A DNA stretch of 5,583 nucleotides, from the NCBI GenBank assembly GCA_020342025.1, contig CP070840.1, positions 184,780 to 190,362 of the forward strand, given 5' to 3'. The notes beneath the pieces were generated by a model, which saw only the letters and a list, made by a program, of their open reading frames with translations, had not been told where the DNA came from and did no database searches. The first letter of the stretch is position 1, and each line of letters starts with the position of its first letter. This document shows positions 5,582 through 5,583 of this stretch, in pieces. The position numbers were made by a program, and so were the translations under genes. Source of the stretch: Deltaproteobacteria bacterium (GTDB lineage Bacteria > Desulfobacterota > DSM-4660 > Desulfatiglandales > HGW-15).

Positions 5582-5583
5582 CA

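Overview
The window looks like chromosomal DNA from an anaerobic bacterium, most plausibly a Desulfobacterota (former Deltaproteobacteria) sulfate reducer or syntroph. That is inferred from two split, cobalamin-dependent acyl-CoA-mutase-like enzymes side by side, the moderate GC content, and the short-repeat hairpins in the gaps. No rRNA or other decisive taxonomic marker is present.

Layout: (1) 2-226 (+) is the C-terminal end of recO, closed by a likely intrinsic terminator. (2) 227-569 is non-coding and holds a candidate promoter and a 19-bp direct repeat that could be an operator. (3) 570-1226 (+) is a TetR/AcrR-family regulator. (4) 1414-3096 (+) is a 560-residue mutase large subunit without a cobalamin domain, and 3374-3811 (+) is a free-standing cobalamin-binding subunit. 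(5) On the opposite strand and convergent with these, 5581-4508 (-) is a second mutase large subunit running off the window edge, followed by its own cobalamin-binding subunit at 4295-3900 (-).

How the parts fit: each large/small pair has the architecture of a two-subunit B12 mutase such as isobutyryl-CoA or 2-hydroxyisobutyryl-CoA mutase. The TetR regulator precedes the + strand pair and may control it. Neither large subunit has the catalytic His of methylmalonyl-CoA mutase (His244, Propionibacterium numbering): it is Asp in the first and Asn in the second. The first has also lost most of the residues that bind the CoA ester and substrate carboxylate, so 'methylmalonyl-CoA mutase' would be a misleading name for it. 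The second keeps the CoA-binding residues.

Three intergenic gaps (before the first large subunit, and between large and small subunit of both pairs) each carry a hairpin built from an 8-bp unit, GGAGTNNT, repeated in tandem on both arms. Ahead of the first small subunit there is also a run of four TTAAG boxes at 10-11 bp spacing. All residue comparisons were made by eye against remembered methylmalonyl-CoA mutase sequences (human and P. shermanii) and need a proper alignment.
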